A DNA stretch of 43,224 nt from Silene noctiflora (GCA_009801015.1 VHZZ01009958.1:28865-72088); one strand, 5' to 3'. Numbered from the stretch's first letter, positions 9,336 through 20,946 are shown. The notes: generated from the sequence alone by a model not told the origin. Numbers and translations are program-made.

Positions 9336-10738
9336 TGATAAGTGCCTAATTTATATATTTTTATCCCTCATTTTAGCTCTAGTTTTCATGTCGTTTGGCG
9401 CTTATCATAGTGTTTTATGAGCTAATATGTGTATTCTAGTATCTTTGCTTGTTTTGACACGTTTTGTAGGTACTTAAGCTTTTAGGAGCAAAAGTCTACT
9501 AAATATGCAAGGAAGAATACAAGGCTAAGTACAAGAGCAAGTTTTGGACTAACATGAAGATGTTGCATGGAGAAAATGATGGATTGAAATATAAAAATGC
9601 AAATGAGGTTAAATACAAAGTCACGCCCAAAATCTAAGTCCAAATTAGAGTGGAAAACATGGGATTCCAAATGCTCTTAGGATGCCAAATGAAGGTCTTA
9701 AACCGGAGAGTTAATCGCACAATTAAGCACCAACATTGGATACCTTTGCATTTAAGTGGAGAATTAAGGAATCCGGGCTAAATTACCACGTCCCCGATCG
9801 GGGTTGGNTGTCCCCGATCGGGGACGCAGTGGTCTTAATGCTTCCGTTTTTCTTCTCTTCCCCTATAAATACTAGGCCTCGTCTGATCATTTTACACACC
9901 CCTTACCACTCTCTTACACACATTTTCTCATATTATTCTCTCTAAATAGTAGTAGTTAGTTTAGTTTAGTGTAGATTTAGTTTAGATTAGTATTGTTACA
10001 TTTTAATCATTCAAACAATTCCACTTCCTTTGTGTTCTTCAATTTCATTACGGTAATTCTATTTAGTTTTTATTTATGTTATTTACACTATAGTTCTACA
10101 TTATGTTTGCATTTTCATTTTCATTTAGCATTTTCATTTGTTATCATTTTCATATGAGTAGCTAGATTCCTTAGTCTAGGGATTAGGGGAGTCACGTATA
10201 ATTGATAAATAAAACAAGTTGTTAAATTGGTTAATCACTTATCATTTATATACATGCTTGATTTATAATGTTTATCTTAGTTTATTGATCACATTCTAGG
10301 ATTAAATATGTTATACAATCTATTAGTCGAGAGGCACGGATTTGTATTAAAACTAGCATGTTGTAGTAGATCGACTTATTAACTCATAGTGAAAGCTTGT
10401 TAGGACCCGATTTAAGGCTGATGCTAAAAGTGAAAGTTGGGTGTCGTTAGGCCTAGATGATTATTTGTGTCTACTAGTTTAATAATTAAATTAGATGTCA
10501 ATTTTGCATGTATGAACCGAACTTCCTAGACGACTTTTATTTTATTGTTTGCTTTTATATTTTTACCTTGCATTTACCAATCAATCGACCTACCCCCATA
10601 ATTCGTGACTAACCAAGGTAAAATTCTATCCATCACAACTAATTAGCAACCACCGCGCTCTCTGTGGAATTCGACCCCTATATACTACATTCTTTTGTTG
10701 TACCTAGAGTATTTTTGATAGGGTGCGACACCTATTCA
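9336..10738 (+). mobile_element. Solo LTR of a second Ty3/gypsy-like element, nested
   Basis: The 1403-bp insert begins TGATAAGTGCC and ends CACCTATTCA, with AAATG duplications at 9331-9335 and 10739-10743. Only one LTR is present, so it is a solo LTR left by recombination. Features support + orientation: two CCCCGATCGGGG palindromes (9792-9803, 9812-9823), a TATA box at 9864-9870, and a 3' portion with the CTCTGTGGAATTCGACCCC block common near the end of long plant gypsy LTRs. One ambiguous base lies at 9808. Internal ORFs are not meaningful. Confidence 0.9.
9864..9870 (+). promoter_or_regulatory. LTR TATA box
   Basis: CCCCTATAAATACTAGG is a strong TATA match within the solo LTR, 41 nt downstream of the second CCCCGATCGGGG palindrome. 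It would drive transcription on the + strand, antisense to the host retroelement. Confidence 0.6.
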
Positions 10739-10998
10739 AAATGTGATGTTGCGGTGTTGTCAGTCTTGACAACGAACTTCGACCCCAAGAGGTAGTGTCT
10801 TCATCCCCACAGGCAGTGAACAATAGTTAGGAGCTCCTTTTCTTGGACAACATACCGAGTCTCGGCCCCATTCAAATTTTTGCTCTCAAAGGCCACTGGG
10901 TGACCTCCTTGAAGAAGTACCCCACCAAGGGCATAATCAGATGCATCTGTCTCGACTTCAAAGTGTTTCGCGATATCGGGTAATGCCAATACCGGTTC

Positions 10999-12015
10999 TT
11001 ATACCATCACTTCCTTGAGCCTCTCAAAGGCCCTTCTCATGTCGATAGACCACTCCCACTTCACGTCCTTCTTGAGTAAGTCGGTTAGCGGTGCGACAAT
11101 TTTTGAGTACTCTCGAATGAATCTTCGATAATAGTTTTCTAGCCCCAAGAAAGAGCGGAGCTCGGACACGTTTCTTGGGGTGCCCCAATCGTTGATCGCT
11201 GTGATCTTCTTCGGGTCCATTCTCAGCTTTCTCTTTCCGACAATATGACTGAGAAAATTGACTTCGGGTTGGGCGAATTCACATTTCTCTCTTTTGACAA
11301 ATAATTGGTTGTCCCGGAGTTTCGCAAACACAAGCTTCAAGTGTTCTACATGTTCGGCCAGAGAGCGACTATACACCACGAGATCATCCAGGTACACTAC
11401 CACGAACTTGTCCAAGTCCTCATGAAACACATAATTCATCAAAGTACAGAACGTTGCTGGAGCGTTGGTCAAGCCAAAAAGCATAACCAACCATTCAAAG
11501 GACCCATACCTCGTCACGCAAGCTGTCTTCGGCTCATCTCCTTGGGCAATTCGAACTTGATGATAACCGGATCTCGGATCTAATTTGGTGAAATACACAA
11601 CACCTTGTAACTGATCAAACAAGTCAGCTACCTAGGGAATGGGGTAGCGGTTTCTCACCGTCAGTTTGTTCAATGCGCGATAGTCGATACACAATCTCAG
11701 ACTACCGTCATGCTTCTTCTGGAAAAGTACTGGGGCTCCAAATGGAGCTTTGGAAGGTCGGATAGCCCCTGAGCGGAGTAGATCATCTAACTGCTTTTGA
11801 AGTTCTGCTAACTCTAGAGGTGCCATCCTGTAAGGTCCTCGAGCGGGAGGTCGTGTTCCTGGGAGTAACTCGATTTGATGATCTACCGAGCGGCGGGGAG
11901 GGAATTTCATAGGTAGTTGATCAGGCATCAAGTCTTTGTTATCCTCTAACACTTTCTTCACTTGTGGTTCCAACATCACTTCAGTGAGGTGTCGTCTTTC
12001 ATAGACACGGTACAC
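10999..12015 (-). pseudogene. Reverse transcriptase region of the Ty3/gypsy element, with stops
   Basis: Frame 12015-11632 carries the region leading into RT ([10 protein letters not shown]...[11 protein letters not shown]). A TAG at 11632-11634 interrupts it, and 11622-10999 continues with [19 protein letters not shown] and the catalytic [11 protein letters not shown], so the YxDD box is intact. A second stop (TAA) at 10999-11001 precedes RNase H. A frameshift near 12005 separates this part from the protease. Confidence 0.9.
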
Positions 12016-12622
12016 AAGTACGTCGGCTCACCCTTCTTAAGTCCTCTTTTCAATTGCATCGCCGAGAGAAGAGGTCTCTTCATCTTGCGATCTCCTTCAA
12101 AGGCCTTCACCAAGCAAGGTTTCGACCCGACCATCATAAGGGAGCCATTTTGGGGTGCCAAGAAGGTCGGTGTTCGCTTTAGAAAATCCATCCCGAGGAC
12201 GATCTTGAAGTCGTCCATCGGTACGCTGGTGAAGTCAAGCTTTCCACTCCATTCGCCCATCTTGATTGCCACATCTTTGGCTACCCATGAATTGACTTAG
12301 CACTGGAGTTGACAGCCTTCATACTGCCTCCTTCTCGGTTTAATTTCATCCCAAGTCGCTTCGCCTCATCTGGGGTGACGAAATTATGGGTAGCTTCCGT
12401 GTCTATTATGGCACGAGTGTAGATCTCGTTGATCCTCACCTCCACATACATGAGCTCAGTAGAGTTGGCTTCGGAATGGTCATTGCCTTTTCCCATCGAA
12501 TACATCATATGTACCGCCCCCTTGCGCGCCACCTCTACCTGTTCACCGGACTCCTTATCGTCGACAATGTCCGCTTCGTGGTCCGTTCCTTCGGAGTTTG
12601 GTTCAACTGACATCGTAGACAA
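11976..12622 (-). pseudogene. Aspartic protease region, active-site glycine replaced
   Basis: In 12622-12281 the active-site region reads IIDTEATHNF, where the family has DTG or DSG. The Glu codon is GAA at 12397-12395, one transition from GGA. The frame stops at 12281 and resumes shifted by one in 12272-11976, which contains VLGMDFL, a conserved downstream protease segment. So this domain has both an active-site change and a frameshift. Confidence 0.8.
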
Positions 12623-12649
12623 ATTCTTTTTCAGGGTGTTGAATTCTCC

Positions 12650-13762
12650 CTAGTGTGGACACTCGGACATTCGATGTGGTCCTTTACATAAGAAACACGC
12701 GAATGGCTTCCTAGCAGTAGACGCTTCCGACGTGCTCCCCTTCGAGGAGGTTGGGGTGGAATTAGTTTGCCCCCACCTTTGATTATCTCCCCCTAGACGG
12801 AATCGGCTGTTTCCCGTAGGAAGAGTTTTGGCTTGGGAAGTGTTCCCTCCGAATCTAGGGTTGCCTCTACTCGGTGCAGGAAGTCCCTTCTTTTGAGCCG
12901 CTTCACGCTCGGTATAGTAATCGACCAGTATCTCGGCCGTGGTCATTGCAGCGAAGAGGGACTCGGGTGTCTGTCGTATGATCTCTCGTTGAGCCCACTC
13001 CTTTAAGCCATCGATGGAATTGAACACGCGATCCTTCTCGGTCATATCGCTAATCTCCAGCATACACGTCGAGTAGGCTTTTACATACTCTCGGATGGAA
13101 CCCGTATGCTTCAAGCTCTTGAGTTTTCTTCGAGCTAAGAAATCGGTGTTCTCCGGGTAGAATTGTTCTTTGAAGAGTCGTTTGAAGTCGTCCCACGACT
13201 CTAACACCACGGTCCCTACCTCAATCTCGGCTTATTTCGAGCGCCACCATTGTTTAGCATCCACAATCAAATACATGCTCGCAATAGTGACTTTCAAGGT
13301 CTCGTCGAGCGCACTCACCCGAAAGAATTGTTTCATGTCGAAGAGGAAGTTATCCACTGCTTTCGAGTCTCTCACCCCACTATACTTGTGAGGTGCCGGT
13401 GGCTTCACCTTAAGAGTTCCAATAAAATTCCCGTCCACGACTAGTTTCATCAACGTAATACACATGTTCTCGAGCTGTCCCAGTCTCTCGTGGACATAGC
13501 CCATCTCTTCCGTGAACTCACGCGGGATAATTGCCTCTACGGCTGTAAAGCGAGCCTCATGCCCCTTTAATGTCTCGGTTACGGCTTCAAAGCGAGCATC
13601 ATGCCCCCTTACTGTATCATCTACGACTCGATGAGTCCTCCCGAGACTCACCACGAGTTTTTCCAACGAAGGAATTTTCTCATCGAACATTTTCTCTAGG
13701 GCCGACACCCTCGCCCTAGTTTCTCCTTTAGTTCCCATCGCTTCTACAGTCTTACCCGCCAT
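12650..13762 (-). pseudogene. gag region with zinc knuckle
   Basis: The probable start is the ATG at 13762-13760, only about 30 nt past the primer site. The first part, to a TAA at 13232-13234, has an alpha-helical N-terminus and the beginning of the retrotransposon gag domain. The second part (13210-12650) continues it (SWDDFKRLFKEQFYP...LKEWAQREI) and ends with a CX2CX3HX4C knuckle (CFLCKGPHRMSEC), a known plant gypsy variant. A TAG at 12650-12652 separates it from the protease. Confidence 0.85.
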
Positions 13763-13791
13763 CGTAAACAACAGCCCGTCGTGAAGACCGG

Positions 13792-13803
13792 GCTCTGATA
13801 CCA
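13792..13803 (-). promoter_or_regulatory. Primer binding site for initiator tRNA-Met
   Basis: On the element's strand TGGTATCAGAGC follows the 5' LTR after two bases. This is the standard plant primer site complementary to the 3' end of tRNA-iMet. Confidence 0.95.
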
Positions 13804-13805
13804 AA

Positions 13806-14356
13806 TGTCACGGTCCAGTACTTTGAGCCGGAACGTGGCGCGCCCCCTAGTCTGATTCCAAGAAAAGAATGCAAGCGAGAGCGTCAAGCACTAGTGAGGG
13901 ATCGCCCACTAGTGCATTCGAAATCGGTCTCGGTTTGCGTGTGTTGGGATCCTAGTCTCGATCATCAAAGGTCGACGCACACATGCTCGTTAGTATGAAT
14001 GAAGGCAACAATGCATTAGAATGCAAGCAACGAGCAGTAAATAAGAAAGCTTTTGGATGGGAAGCAGATTGATTGATTAGTACCTCCCATAGAGGCAACT
14101 TTGATATCATAGGTCTTGTAGCATGAAACATTGAAAGTGCAGAATAGCGATACATTTTCTAAACGCCTAAAAACGTATCTTAAACTAAACGACGACCTCC
14201 AAAATTCGACACGCAGGAAGTAATCTTGGAGTACTACATGAACATAAAAAACAGAAATGAAAATACATAAGCGAAAAATAAAATCTAAGGGTTCGAAGTG
14301 AAAGGAGAACGCGCGCAATTTTTAGGATTATAAGGCTAGAATAGCGGCTCCTTACA
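13806..14356 (-). repeat. 5' LTR of the Ty3/gypsy element
   Basis: 551 bp, starts TGTCACGG and ends CTTACA on the + strand, followed by CCTGG at 14357-14361. It carries the same paired CACTAGTG palindromes (13889-13896, 13907-13914) as the other LTR. Confidence 0.95.
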
Positions 14357-14559
14357 CCTGGCTTATGCAACTTGTCAGCTCGCCCCATCAGATGGACGAT
14401 TTCAGGGCCCGCTCAGAAAAGCCCATCTCGTAGCCAGATTTAATTCCATTGACGTCTATCTATGGACGTTCTATAAGGTCTTTTATATCTTAAACATTGT
14501 CTATAGTTTAAATTCAACTTTTCCAACAACGTCGCCCCGCCGCCTTCAAAATTCTCTTA

Positions 14560-14861
14560 GGGGTCGTTTGGTTCAAACTATTGGAATGAATTGAAATGGA
14601 TTGCGAAACCATAGGGGTATGGAGTTAGAATCCCATACTTGCTCATAGGTGTTTGGTTCAATCTTGGAATGGATAAAAAAATAGTAACAAGGTGGAATGA
14701 AGATACAAACTTGGGTGTATAGATGGGTATGAGATTCCAAGGGGTTGGAATGGAGTTAGAATTCATTGGATATCTAACTCCATTCCAAAAACCTCCAACC
14801 AAACAGTAGAATTGATTGAATCCATTCCAATCCATTCTAAAAGCTCCAACCAAACACCCCC
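14560..14861. mobile_element. Tourist-like MITE (TTA duplication)
   Basis: The ends are GGGGTCGTTTGGTT and AACCAAACACCCCC, inverted repeats with few mismatches, flanked by TTA at 14557-14559 and 14862-14864. The 302-bp length and TTA duplication fit PIF/Harbinger-derived MITEs. Longer internal stretches (GGAATGGAGTTAGAAT against ATCTAACTCCATTCC) are also inverted. Confidence 0.85.
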
Positions 14862-15562
14862 TTAATTTTTGAATTGAAAAAGTCGGATGAACGGGGTCTT
14901 ACCCTGGCTACGGAGGCCTACTAATTTGTCACAAAGCTCCCGCCATATTTTGGCATACTTTTGAATTCAATTGTCCGCCGTACTAGCACACTCCTCTACT
15001 AAAAATCCCAAATTCGCTGATTGAATTCCGAATCAAATACCTCCTAACGCAGTAACTCGGATGACATTCCAAGAGAAATTCGCTCAATTGACTCAGTAAC
15101 TCAGATGCGCTTCGGTATTTTCTCTCTCCTAGGGTTTTATTGATTTCAATTGTTTATTTACGATGATGAGTTAATTATTCGTCGATTTTGCATGCATTTT
15201 GATGCGTTCAGGTAGAGTTGTTCTATTTGATCAAGCATTATCATCTTATTTTAGGCGGTTTCGATCTATGAATTTCGTAAATTGGCGGCGCAATTGCGCA
15301 GTTCAGATTACTTACGGAGTTAATGCGATTCTCGATAGTAATGATGAATTTCATAAATTTGCGACGCAATTGCGGCAATTCAGATTGTTTATGATTCACG
15401 ACAATAATGATGATGATGATGATGATGATAGTGATAGTGATAATGATAATAATAGTAATAATTATTGCGAAGCTACATAGATGTCAATTTTGGTGCTAGT
15501 AGGTTTATTGTTAAGAAGCGCGTCTATATACGAGGTATAGCGATGCGTGAGACAAATCGTGA
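14862..15562 (+). other. Mostly non-coding; possible exon-like ORF at 15199-15480
   Basis: The frame 15199-15480 has no strong start and no family I recognise, and ends in an Asp/Asn run coded by a GAT-rich microsatellite (about 15401-15450). Within it two ~40-nt stretches (15270-15309 and 15346-15386) are near copies, GAATTTC(G/A)TAAATT(G/T)GCG; in one frame both read like EF(R/H)K(L/F)A(A/T)QLR. CTCTCTCCTAGGGTTTT (15120-15136) resembles a leader or intron border. It may be a degraded or non-coding first exon; evidence is weak. Confidence 0.2.
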
Positions 15563-16345
15563 TTTTAGAGTATGTATAATGTGAGTTTTTGGAGGTGCTC
15601 TTAAGGTGATCCCCTAGTTAGAGAGGCGAGAGTTAGCGTTCTCGACCCTTATACATTGTTTTCTTTGTGCTCTATATGTGGTTGTAGTGGAGAAAAATAA
15701 AGAGTAGCTCTCTATGTGTTATCCATGGAGAATTATAGAGTAATTCGCCGTGTGCTTTTAGAGTATGTATAATGTGAGTTTTTTGAGGTGCTCTCAAGGT
15801 GATACACTTGTTAGACAGCAAAAGTTGGTGTTTCTTGGACGTTATACGTTGTTTTCCTCTATGCTCGTAATGGAGAAAAATGGAGAGCAGCTCTCCATGT
15901 GCTATCTGTGAGAATTTTAGAGTAATTCGCCATGTGCTTTTAGAGTATGTATAGGAGTTTGAGTTTTTCGAGGTGCTCTCAAGGTGATTCCCTAATCAGA
16001 GAGCAAAACGTTGTGTTTCTTGACCGTTAAACTCGTAATGGAGAAAAACAAAGAGCAGCTCTCCATGTGCTACATGGAGATTTATATAATGGTGTGTTTG
16101 GGAACAAAGATTGTATTCTCAAATTTAGATTTGGACCAATTTGCATGTTTGGCAAATCTATTAGATTTGGATTTGGAAATACTACCAAATTTAAGTAAGG
16201 CTAAAATAAACCCATTTGAAATCCACTCTCTAACCCCCCTCATTTCCAAATCTTTATTTCACTTTGCTAAATTGAAAATGAGGCATTTCAAATTAAATTT
16301 TTGTTGCCAAACACTCTCTAAGAGTAATTCTCCATGTGCTAGCCC
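15563..16345 (+). repeat. ~185-bp tandem repeat, three copies plus remnant
   Basis: TTTTAGAGTATGTATA followed by GAGTTTTT(G/C)GAGGTGCTC starts copies at 15563, 15756 and 15938 (spacings 193 and 182). Each contains AATGGAGAAAAA and AGAGTAATTCGCC(A/G)TGTGCT. A further copy is interrupted by a MITE at 16090-16318 and resumes with GAGTAATTCTCCATGTGCTA. No protein is implied. Confidence 0.8.
16090..16318. mobile_element. MITE inserted in the tandem repeat (TAA duplication)
   Basis: Ends TGGTGTGTTTGGGAACAAA and TTTTGTTGCCAAACACTCTC are inverted repeats, flanked by TAA at 16087-16089 and 16319-16321. At 229 bp this is a PIF/Harbinger-type MITE. The repeat unit on the two sides joins naturally once it is removed, which confirms insertion. 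Confidence 0.8.
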
Positions 16346-19099
16346 AAGAGCAAACTCCCTATTGGATCTTAACAAGTGGAGAAGTTCAAGTACTTTCTGA
16401 AAATCTCTTCAAAATGTAAATTTAAGACGTGGAATAGAAACGAGATGAAGAGCGAATATGAGAGTTTGTGTATTGTGGATATAAAACGGATTTGGTGCGA
16501 GTGTGTAATAGAGAGCAAAACAAGTGCTTTTCGTATATGCTCTTAAGCGTGTTATCATGCACCCAAAGTGCAACTTATAATGGTGTGAAATTATTCTTTA
16601 GGCCCGTGACATTGCCTCCCCCCTTGCACCTTGTCCCTATGGGCTCATCTCCTCAATGTGCCTCACGCCGTTTAAAATAACTACTAGAATTCCTTTCTTT
16701 TCTTTTGCTTAGAATGTTGGACTTTTTTTTTGAAAATTTGATTGCTTGTTAGTGAAAGGTGGGGGTGAATTCTGTCGGCATATGACGTAGGATGCAAATT
16801 TGGCTTAGTTGATTGGTGGTACGACGACTGCAGATTATTATAGCATGTGGAGCTCACTGCTCACTATACCTTTGCTCCTTGTGTTTTATACACTAAATAA
16901 AGTGGTTTGGGTGCTTGTGAATGGAGTCTCTAGAAATAATTTCAACTTCTCTGTTCTGTGCATCACTGAAGAGATAGGCTTGTAATGACTAGTCTGACTT
17001 ATTTGACAATGCTTCCTGATAAAGATTGTCTTCCATTTAGCTGTTGTTCACTATAAATTGTAGTTGATAATTGACCTAATTATCAAACAAGAAAATGCCC
17101 ATACGGACAGTGTGTTATTTCGGAAGAATTAAAGGGCCCGAGATTCCCGAGATTCAAACCCTTGACCTAAACTATGAAAATTTCACCGCTCAACCATCAT
17201 ACTAGTAAGGACCACCTGCTTAATTAAGATCCGCCTTTGTTTATCCGTAAGTGGTTAAAAATATTGAGTTAAGCCGTTAAGGGTGTTGTTTAACCCACTT
17301 GTGTGGATACATGAACCAAATTATAGGTCAAAGGGGATGATTAGTGATTACATCATAGGCGCCATGATCATGTATTAAAGAACCTTGTCCATGAAAGCAA
17401 AAGGCAGTTTGGTTTGTCTCTTTAAACTAGTTCATAGTTTGAGCCCTGCTTTGAAGAACAGCCACACCTTTTATATTTGTTTGTTCTAGTTGTGCCTTAT
17501 ACCTGATATTGCAAAAGATCATGATGTCTTACTGTCACTGATAAACGATGCTAATTTTTTATGTACTGTGCTAATGGAATTGGATTGAGATAATGGAAGC
17601 ATGAGGAGAGTAGATTTATCGTCTAACCCAAAAAATATTGTGATTGTAAGTTTTTATTTGCTTGATAAAATAAACAACTAAACAATTTGTTTTATTTAAG
17701 TAAGCTGCAAAAAGCAGTTCACAAAGTTCAATTTATGTACCTATTGTTCTTTGGAGTTGCATCTGAAATTTGCGGAGCTGTTATTGAATGTGTAATGTTG
17801 CTGAGTCTGTGCTTGAAGTCTTTTAAGTTCTCTGCATTTAGAGAAGTATAAATAGATCCAAGCAAAAGAAAAGAAAGCAACATATTCAACGATCCACAGA
17901 ATCCTTAGTGACTAAGGCCATTAAGCCAAGTAATTAGACTAAAAAAGCACTCCTTCGAGCTTAAGGCTAAGTGAGGCACTAGCCAAAATGTCTCACCCCA
18001 CCTTAGTCGTGCCCTGTACATAAGATGCAAAACAATGTGTACAACCATGCAAATTCCATATTTTCTTCTAATTCTGTTTTGCTCTTTTTCTATACTGTTG
18101 CAAAATGTATTATGTTTGAAATTCAATGTTGTTTGCAAAACCACTAGCCCACTAGGCACCAGTGCCTTCACTTCATGTTTTGCCTCAGTGCTATGGGCTG
18201 TTATTGGTGTAGTTCATCTTACGCCTTTCCAAACTAAGAACCCTATCCCTTTTTTCCGAAAGGTTTCTAGTTGTATCTAAGTTAGCGTTCTGTACTCCTC
18301 AGGCTTTTTTGATATTGATCTTTCATGGTATATATTTATCTCCCAGCTCTTTCTATGCTCCTGTCTACTATGCAGCTGATTGCTGATAAATATGCCTTTC
18401 CTTATCATATAAGCCAGGATTCTGAAATAGGCATAATTATCAGTATTTAGACATCATTCATTGTTCAACAAGTATTCATACTGGTTTTAAAGAGCATAAC
18501 AAGGCAAACCTGCATATAATTTTGATAGTCATTCTGGTAATTTGTACTATCCTTGATTTACTAGATGATTAAAGCGGTCAAAGAAGCTTTAGGGAAAGCT
18601 TATTTTTCCACCCTCTCTGCTTTTCAAAAATTACTTCACACTGAAAGAACAGGGAGACTCTTGTTTTGTTTTCCTTCTATCATCTGAACCAAGTTGCAGA
18701 GGGGATAGGGCCGTTAGACAGTTTACCCTTGACTACAGCTTGTTAGACTGTTCCTGTTTTATAGAGCCGGTATAACTATGCTATGAGAGAGTTGTGAATT
18801 TGTCCTTTCAGTTGGTTCTGTTAATTAGATATCACAAAGAGTTATAATTTACTTCTACTTGCATCCTATGTCGGTCCAACATGACATTTATAACCTTTTC
18901 CAACACTTACCACTCTGGCACTTCTTATAGTGAACGCCAAAAGAAAGGTTTGCATGACAAAAACAGAGAAAGAGTAATAGAGTATGGTTTAGGAAGCATA
19001 TATTTGATTTTTGGAAAATGAATTTAAGCCCTATTGTTTCATGCATCTTTGTAATATCAGTTAAAATAATCTCACCGTATAAATTTAATCAAATTTATG
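16346..19099. other. Long non-coding stretch, no gene recognised
   Basis: No ORF with a known domain. The motif AATGGTGTGA(A/C)ATTATTCTTT followed by AGG occurs at 16579-16602 and again at 19588-19611, a 23 of 24 match, probably a shared dispersed repeat. Segments around 17930-18190 (GAGGCACTAGCC, TGCCTTCACTTC) resemble common degenerate plant repeats. An intron of a large gene cannot be ruled out. Confidence 0.4.
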
Positions 19100-19311
19100 T
19101 TTTGATATATGAACAGGGGAACCGGTGCTCTCATTTCTAGGACATGAGCCATGACGAGTTCGATTCCTTGATATGTTCCTATGTGCTAGTTAAGTACCAA
19201 GTCTGAGTAACATACAACAATTACAACATTACCCCAGCGCACAAGGGCTCCCATGAATGGCATGGTACGTGAAGAGGAGGTCAAATTACAGTCTTACCCA
19301 TACGTTAAAAT
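19100..19311 (+). repeat. Degenerate SINE-like or dispersed repeat
   Basis: AGTTCGATTCCTT (19158-19170) resembles a pol III box B. About 60 nt later comes CATTACCCCAGCGCACAAGG, then GGGCTCCC...TGGCATGGTA and a GTCTTACCCA stretch, an order I recall from a widespread plant short repeat. Box A is not clear. Confidence 0.3.
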
Positions 19312-20946
19312 CACTAATTTTTTTTCACGACCAATTATGAAAGTTGCATTGGTAACATACTAACCACTTTTTCATTTTACTTTGTTTCATCATAATCCAA
19401 AACCAAATAATAATATGATTTTGCAAATCTATTGAATATGGAACATTCATTTAATAGTATTTCCTGCTGCATTTCCGAGATTTACCGGTGATGCATTGGT
19501 GGTTATTCATGTTATCATCTTGGTTATGTTCTACAAATATTAGCAAACTACTGACTCGAGTTTTTTTCTCCTACAGCTCTTGGATTTAATGGTGTGACAT
19601 TATTCTTTAGGGGAAAGAACAGTGGCTCAACTTTTTTGTGGTCTCACGTCAAAATAAAAGCTCTTCAGCACACTAGGCATATGCCTCTCTCATGGATCCT
19701 ATACAATTATCAGCAATGGTACGTCCCATCTCTCTTTTTACCAACTTTCCCAAAAGATGCCTTTGATATGATATTTCAGTAACTGATACCTTTCACATTG
19801 TCTGTACTCTGTACAACCTCTGTCGATTGAAAACTTCATTTTTTCATCTATTACTTGCCTTACATAGTAGACAGTTGGACATGGGTGTAACATGAGTCTG
19901 AGACAGATGGCGATTTTATTGTGAAATAGCTGTCCATTTGATGCATTCTTGCAAAAACTTTCATCCCTTCACCATTTGCGGGAGCCTTTGATGCACTATG
20001 GTAATGTTGTTGTTTTAGTCAGGTTTGATACACAAGACTGAAACCTGTAGTCAACGAGTCTGAGATACATTGGTTAAGCCGTCTTTTTAATCTTCAGTAT
20101 ACTTAAACAAGTCACCCAAATTCAATTCAGATTCCAGAGTATATGGCTTTATGAAATGCATATTTAAACTAGTCTCTAATGTTAATTTATTTTGATTTGA
20201 TTTAACCTTCAAAGCTTCAGTTGTGTGATGGTTTTATCATTATTCAGTTTACAGTAATATGATCTGATGAAGAAATTCCTTGAATAATTAGCCTGCTACT
20301 TGTATCTTTTTCAGCTGTTCTGTATCTGACTCTGACCCAATAATGGTATAACTTGAGAGAATCAAATCATAAATGTTCCTTATAATGGAGGGGAAATGAA
20401 AAGATAATACTCTAAATTCTATATTGGTCGGACTCTTCAATATTGCGTCACGTACCTATGTCGAACACTCGGCACTTGGACATGAGTAAGACACTCAGAC
20501 GTTTCATTCTAGACCAAAAACATAAATTTTTTTCCCCATGAAATAGCCAAATCTAACACTTGAATATGCACCCGTGTCGGATACGTCTAACGGAGTCCGA
20601 GGAACATAGGTCCCAAATAATAATGTAAATATTATTCTAATGCACATGTGGATGAACTATTTTTATTTTTTATATTTTTTTTCTGTGGATGAATCTAGTT
20701 TATGGTCTCAATTATATTTACGTGAGAATAAAGTGGCCAAGGCGCTTTTGGGACTTGAATGCAAGGCTATACAGCAATGTGCATAAAAGATGCTTCTTTC
20801 TAAAAGGAGGAGTGGTTATTTTTGTCACTTAGTTGCCTTTGATTTTTATTTAAATTTCTTTTTGCCTAATTGATGAGAACTGGAATAAGACCATGAGGGT
20901 GTACTGCCTGAATTATTTGAGCTGAAATGTTGTGTACAATATGCAG
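19312..20946. other. Non-coding, with a degraded GTCGGACAC-type repeat
   Basis: No gene recognised. 20425-20612 contains diverged motifs of the type GTGTCGGATACGTCTAACGG and CACTCGGCACTTGGACA, and a related segment is at 21367-21541. Both end near AACATAGG, so they may be copies of one repeat. Confidence 0.4.

Larger units (their letters stand above)
9129..10998 (-). pseudogene. RNase H region, split by a solo LTR
   Basis: The part at 10989-10744 encodes a TDASDYALGGVL motif and KELLTIVHCL, typical of gypsy RNase H, with an in-frame TGA at 10801-10803. The remainder (LNSRQARWQE...VADALSRR, 9335 downward) lies on the far side of the inserted LTR. The same frame resumes exactly after removing one AAATG duplication, so the insertion interrupted a contiguous domain. 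Confidence 0.85.
7237..14356 (-). mobile_element. Full-length but decayed Ty3/gypsy LTR retrotransposon
   Basis: Both LTRs begin TGTCACGG and end CTTACA, and 5-bp duplications CCTGG flank the element at 7232-7236 and 14357-14361. On the - strand the order is 5' LTR (right), tRNA-iMet primer site, gag with zinc knuckle, protease, RT, RNase H, integrase, polypurine tract and 3' LTR (left), which is gypsy order. By hand count the LTRs differ at about 24 sites plus an 11-nt indel (roughly 4-5%), so insertion was fairly recent in evolutionary terms. The coding region has at least seven in-frame stops and two frameshifts, so it cannot be autonomous. A solo LTR at 9336-10738 interrupts RNase H. No chromodomain is recognisable after the integrase GPY/F-type block. 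Confidence 0.95.

Noticed and set aside
14578..14853. - strand ORF of 91 codons
   Set aside because: Lies wholly within a TTA-flanked MITE and shows only its repeats.
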